NCBI GenBank assembly: GCA_937908115.1
Contig: CALEQZ010000063.1
Coordinates: forward strand, 1 to 46,970
Length of the DNA stretch: 46,970 nucleotides
Source of the DNA: an uncultured Alcaligenaceae bacterium
Lineage (GTDB): Bacteria > Pseudomonadota > Gammaproteobacteria > Burkholderiales > Burkholderiaceae_B
Direction: 5' to 3'
In this document: piece after piece, positions 43,537 to 46,970 of the stretch
Numbering within the stretch: position 1 is the stretch's first letter
How the letters are laid out: every line of letters starts with the position of its first letter
Position numbers and translations under genes: made by a program
Notes under the pieces: model-generated
Database searches by the model: none
What the model saw: the letters and a program-made list of their open reading frames with translations, nothing else
Told to the model about the DNA's origin: nothing

Positions 43537-45225
43537 ATGTTGCACAAGCCCTGGCTGGATCACTACCCTGAAGGCGTGCCTGCCGAGATCGATCCCGACA
43601 GCCACGCTTCGCTGGTGGATCTGCTGGACAAAGCCTGCGAGCGTCACGCGAGCCGCATCGCATGCACCTGCCCGGCACTGGGCGCGTCGCTGACGTTTGC
43701 CGAACTGGATGGTCACGCCCGCGCGCTCGCTGCCTGGCTGCAATCGCTCGACCTGCCGGTGGGGTCACGGGTGGCGCTGATGATGCCCAACGTGCCGGCC
43801 TTCCTCGTTTGCGTGCTGGGCGTGCTGCGCGCCGGGCACGTGCTGGTCAACTGCAACCCCATGTACCGGCCGCGCGAGTTGCAGCATCAGTTGCAGGATA
43901 GCGGTGCTTCGGTCATGGTCATCCTCGAGAACTTCGCCCATACGCTGCAACAGGTCCAGGCGCCCGACCTCAAGCATGTGGTCGTGGCAAGCGTCGGAGA
44001 TTTCCCCGGCGGCTTGCGCGGCGCGCTGGCCAACTTCGTGCTGCGCCATGTCAAGCGCGGCGTGCCGGCCTGGCGCCTGCCGGGGGCCCACCGCCTGGCG
44101 GCCGTGCTGCGCCGCGGCCGGCGCATGAGCTATACGCCCGGACGCCCCCAGCTGTCCGACCTGGCGGTCTTGCAATATACGGGAGGGACGACCGGTACGC
44201 CCAAGGGCGCGCGGCTGACCCATCGCAATTTGGTGGCCAACGTCCTGCAAATGGATGCGGTGGTGCGCCCGGCGCTGAAGGATCTCGGCGACCGGCAGCT
44301 GACCATACTGAGCGCGCTGCCGCTCTACCACATCTTCGCGCTGACGGTCTGCGGCCTGTATGGCATGTACGCAGGGATGCGCAACCTGCTCATCGTCGAT
44401 CCGCGCAATACGGCTGCCCTGGTGGCAGCTTGGCGCGACGCGCCGGTCAACCTCTTTCCGGGCGTCAACACGCTGTTCAACGCATTGGCGCATGACCGGC
44501 AATTCGCCCAGCTCGATTTTTCGCAACTGCGCCTGACCATAGGCGGCGGCATGGCGGTGCAGCGGCCCGTGGCCGAACGCTGGAAGCAGCTGACCGGCAG
44601 GCCGTTGATCGAAGGCTACGGCCTGTCCGAAACTTCGCCGGTGGCTGCGGTCAATCCCACCACCGCCACCGAATATTCGGGCACCATCGGCCTGCCCGTG
44701 CCGTCGACCGACATTGCCATCCTGGACGAGGCCGGCAATGCGCTGGCGCCGGGCGAACGCGGCGAGATCGGCATTCGCGGCCCGCAAGTGATGGACGGCT
44801 ACTGGCAGCGGCCCCAGGAAACGCAGGCGGCCATGACGGCCGATGGGTTCTTCCGCACCGGCGACATCGGCATCATGGACGAGGCCGGCTATATCCGCAT
44901 CGTCGACCGCAAGAAGGACATGATCCTGGTTTCGGGATTCAATGTGTATCCGAGCGAGGTCGAGGAAGTCGCCTGCGAGCATCCCGGCGTGCTCGAATGC
45001 GCTGCGGTCGGCGTGCCCCATCCGCATTCGGGCGAAGTGGTCAAGCTCTTCGCGGTCAGGAAGGATCCCTCGCTGACCGAGCACGACCTGGCCATGTGGT
45101 GCCGCGAGCGCCTCGTCGGCTACAAGCGGCCGCACATCATCGAGTTCCGCGACGAGCTGCCCAAGAGCAACGTGGGCAAGATCCTGCGGCGCGCCTTGCG
45201 CGACGAGGCCGCGCAAGGGGCTTGA
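43537..45225 (+). CDS. Long-chain fatty acid-CoA ligase (FadD type)
   Basis: A 562-residue adenylate-forming ligase of the FadD kind, which makes acyl-CoA at the inner membrane face. Motifs: ATP loop YTGGTTGTPKG (214-224), LPLYHIFALTVCG, GYGLSETSPV, the hinge DGFFRTGDIGIMDEAGYIRI, DRKKDMILVSGFNVYPSEVE and the lysine motif PKSNVGKILRR. GLYGMYAGMRNLLI is in the place of the fatty-acid tunnel segment. GAGGAG eight bases before ATG 43537 fixes the start; a frame opening 45 bases earlier has no such site. It is 77 bases after the LysR gene, so not clearly in its operon, and convergent with the phosphatase gene. Confidence 0.9.
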   Translation: MLHKPWLDHYPEGVPAEIDPDSHASLVDLLDKACERHASRIACTCPALGASLTFAELDGHARALAAWLQSLDLPVGSRVALMMPNVPAFLVCVLGVLRAGHVLVNCNPMYRPRELQHQLQDSGASVMVILENFAHTLQQVQAPDLKHVVVASVGDFPGGLRGALANFVLRHVKRGVPAWRLPGAHRLAAVLRRGRRMSYTPGRPQLSDLAVLQYTGGTTGTPKGARLTHRNLVANVLQMDAVVRPALKDLGDRQLTILSALPLYHIFALTVCGLYGMYAGMRNLLIVDPRNTAALVAAWRDAPVNLFPGVNTLFNALAHDRQFAQLDFSQLRLTIGGGMAVQRPVAERWKQLTGRPLIEGYGLSETSPVAAVNPTTATEYSGTIGLPVPSTDIAILDEAGNALAPGERGEIGIRGPQVMDGYWQRPQETQAAMTADGFFRTGDIGIMDEAGYIRIVDRKKDMILVSGFNVYPSEVEEVACEHPGVLECAAVGVPHPHSGEVVKLFAVRKDPSLTEHDLAMWCRERLVGYKRPHIIEFRDELPKSNVGKILRRALRDEAAQGA

Positions 45226-45240
45226 GACAATCCAGGGGGA

Positions 45241-46110
45241 TCAGCCGCGCGTGAGGTGCGGCTGGACGAGCGCGCGCAGGGCCTGGGCGATGTGCGCATT
45301 GCCCGCGAGCACGGCCCCGCCGTGCGGCCAGGGATCCTGGTCGTACATGTCCTGGACAATGCCGCCGGCTTCGCGCACCAGCAGCGTTCCGGCGGCCACG
45401 TCCCAAGGCGCCAGGCCCATTTCCCAATAGCCGTCGTAGCGTCCGCATGCGGTCCAGGCCAAGTCCAGCGCGGCGGCCCCACAGCGGCGCACCCCGCGGC
45501 TAGAGCGAATGGCGTCATTGAACATCGGCAGGTACTGGTCCGCGAAGGAAAAGTCCCGGAAGGGAAAACCGGTTGCCAACACGGCGTCGGACAGGTCGCT
45601 CGTGCGCGAGCAGGCGATGCGCCTGCCGTTGAGCCAGGCGCCCACGCCTTGCACCGCGGTGAAAAGCTCCTCGCGGCAGGGGTCGTAGACCACGCCGACG
45701 ACGGGGTTTTCGCCTGATGGCGCGCCTGCGGCGCCACCGGCCGCGCCGTGTGCCACCAGCGCGATCGACACGGCGTAGTGGGGGATGCCGTGCAGGAAAT
45801 TGGTCGTGCCGTCCAAGGGATCGATGTACCAAGTGGCCGGGCCGGCCGCGCGGCCGCCGGTTTCCTCGGCGATGATGCCGAACTCAGGCGTGCGCTCGCG
45901 CAGCACCGCCAGGATGGCGGCTTCGGCTTCCCTGTCGGCCTGGGATACCAGGTCGTTGCGGCCCTTGCGGTCTATGACCAGGTCGTCGCGGTGATGGGCG
46001 TAGGATTGCAGGACGGCGGCGCCGGCATGGGCGGCGGTGACGGCGGTGTCGATGGCCGCGCCGAGGTCCAGCGGCGCAGAGGCGGAGCGAGTGGTGTCAG
46101 TGCTTTCCAT
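45241..46110 (-). CDS. Inositol-monophosphatase-family protein (SuhB-like)
   Basis: A 289-residue Mg2+-dependent sugar phosphatase fold. The three metal motifs are present: IIAEETGG (Glu82, Glu83), YIDPLDGTTNFLHGIP (Asp97 and Asp100), and the late WDVAAGTLLVREAGG. Compared with SuhB it has a glycine/alanine-rich insert (GAAGGAAGAPSGE) at about residues 124-136 in a loop after VSIALVAHG. The substrate may be an inositol or related sugar phosphate; some homologues instead bind the transcription machinery. It diverges from mnmC. Confidence 0.92.
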   Translation of the reverse strand: MESTDTTRSASAPLDLGAAIDTAVTAAHAGAAVLQSYAHHRDDLVIDRKGRNDLVSQADREAEAAILAVLRERTPEFGIIAEETGGRAAGPATWYIDPLDGTTNFLHGIPHYAVSIALVAHGAAGGAAGAPSGENPVVGVVYDPCREELFTAVQGVGAWLNGRRIACSRTSDLSDAVLATGFPFRDFSFADQYLPMFNDAIRSSRGVRRCGAAALDLAWTACGRYDGYWEMGLAPWDVAAGTLLVREAGGIVQDMYDQDPWPHGGAVLAGNAHIAQALRALVQPHLTRG

Positions 46111-46212
46111 CGAAGCAGTGTAAGCCTATATCCTTACAGTAGTATGCCGGCTGCGCGCAGTGTGGCCCGCGCCCAACGTGCCGGGGCTTTGGTTGCCCGG
46201 CCATTCCGTCTG

Positions 46213-46970
46213 ATGTCCAGTTCCTTCACACCCCTGGAGCCGGCCGAACCGGCCTTCGATGATTCCGGCACGCCCTACAGCCCGCGTTATGGCGACGTCT
46301 ACCACACGCGCTGGGGCGCGCTGCGGCAGGCCGAAAGCGTTTTCCTGCGCGGCAACGGGCTGCCGCAGAGATGGCAGGGCAGGCGCGTGTTCACGGTGCT
46401 GGAAACCGGCTTCGGCCTGGGCATGAATTTCCTCGCTTTGTGGGCGGCCTGGCGGGCCGATCCCGTGCGCAGCGGCCGCCTGCACGTGGTGTCGATCGAA
46501 GCGCATCCGCTACGCAAGGCAGACTTGGCGGCGATGCACGCCCGGCTCGTCCCGCAGGCGTTGCGCGGCTTGTCACAGGCGCTCATCGATGCCTGGCCGG
46601 CGCTGCTGCCCGGGCTACACCGGTTGGAATTCGAAGGCGGGGCGTTGACCTTGACGCTGGGCTTCGGGCACGCGCAGCGGCTTGCCGGACGCATCGCGGC
46701 AAGCGTGGACGCCTATTTCCTGGACGGTTTCGCGCCGGCACGCAACCCCGAAATGTGGCAGCCCGAGCTGCTGGCGGAATTGGCGCAACTGGCCGCGCCG
46801 GGGGCGACGGCGGCCACCTGGTCCAGCGCCGGCCTGGTGCGGCGCGGGCTGCAGGCTGCCGGCTTTGCCGTACGGCGCGTACCGGGGCAGGGCGGCAAGC
46901 AGCACATCACCACTGCCGTGCTGGCCGATGCCGGCCGCGCGGCCGTGGCGCCCGGCTGGCAGGCGGCCGA
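46213..46970 (+). CDS. mnmC: tRNA 5-methylaminomethyl-2-thiouridine synthesis protein MnmC, 5' part
   Basis: The first 252 codons are visible and the frame runs off the window. The visible part is the N-terminal methyltransferase domain of MnmC (MnmD activity): SPRYGDVYHTRWG, the SAM site VLETGFGLGMNF (62-73) and DAYFLDGFAPARNPEMW, which finishes the mnm5s2U wobble base in tRNA. Whether the FAD-dependent second domain is fused, as in E. coli, cannot be seen. I prefer ATG 46213. An in-frame ATG at 46144 would add 23 arginine-rich residues and lies about where a TACAGT -10 (46135-46140) would start the RNA. Confidence 0.88.
   Translation, partial: MSSSFTPLEPAEPAFDDSGTPYSPRYGDVYHTRWGALRQAESVFLRGNGLPQRWQGRRVFTVLETGFGLGMNFLALWAAWRADPVRSGRLHVVSIEAHPLRKADLAAMHARLVPQALRGLSQALIDAWPALLPGLHRLEFEGGALTLTLGFGHAQRLAGRIAASVDAYFLDGFAPARNPEMWQPELLAELAQLAAPGATAATWSSAGLVRRGLQAAGFAVRRVPGQGGKQHITTAVLADAGRAAVAPGWQAA

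Overview
The window is GC-rich DNA from a betaproteobacterium, most likely an Alcaligenaceae of the Bordetella/Achromobacter type. The main reasons are the gene order of the division and cell-wall (dcw) cluster, a single gene carrying both MurE and MurF, rnpB just upstream of mraZ, and the order lpxC, dciA-like gene, M23 peptidase gene, secA. I cannot fix the species from the sequence alone. I see no tRNA, 5S/16S/23S rRNA, insertion sequence, prophage or CRISPR array.

Layout. 1-5352: the terminator of an off-window gene, a small membrane protein, a stand-alone SWIB-domain protein, an M20 amidohydrolase, dihydroorotase (pyrC) and the ABC-F protein Uup. 5461-5879: RNase P RNA. 6327-23520: the dcw cluster, led by a good sigma70-type promoter over a 10-nt-period set of MraZ boxes, then mraZ, rsmH, ftsL, ftsI, murEF fusion, mraY, murD, ftsW, murG, murC, ddlB, ftsQ, ftsA, ftsZ. 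Every junction from rsmH to ddlB overlaps. 23757-29238: lpxC, a DciA-type gene on the opposite strand, an M23 peptidase and secA, followed by a VOC-fold protein.

30057-39426 is the accessory part. A Lrp/AsnC regulator resembling the cysteine-responsive DecR/CyuR type diverges from a run of ten same-strand genes: a cysteine-dioxygenase-like cupin, a second VOC protein, a four-gene NitT/TauT-type ABC importer with two different permeases, a PaaI-type thioesterase, an acyl-CoA synthetase, a zinc-less medium-chain dehydrogenase and a short-chain dehydrogenase. It reads as uptake, CoA activation and oxidation of an unknown carboxylate, possibly sulfur-containing. It is the best candidate here for an undescribed system.

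39439-46970: MgtE magnesium channel with an acyl-CoA thioesterase upstream (a hairpin abuts the thioesterase start codon), a YeiH-type putative exporter divergent from a YeiE-like LysR regulator across a clear palindrome, a FadD-type ligase, an inositol-monophosphatase-family protein and the 5' part of mnmC, cut by the window edge.

The housekeeping parts fit together simply. The dcw operon makes lipid II and the divisome, lpxC commits precursor to lipid A, and secA exports envelope proteins. Sulfur is a recurring but unproven theme of the second half: a thiol dioxygenase, a DecR-like regulator, an importer of the family that carries sulfonates, and a putative sulfite/sulfate exporter pair.
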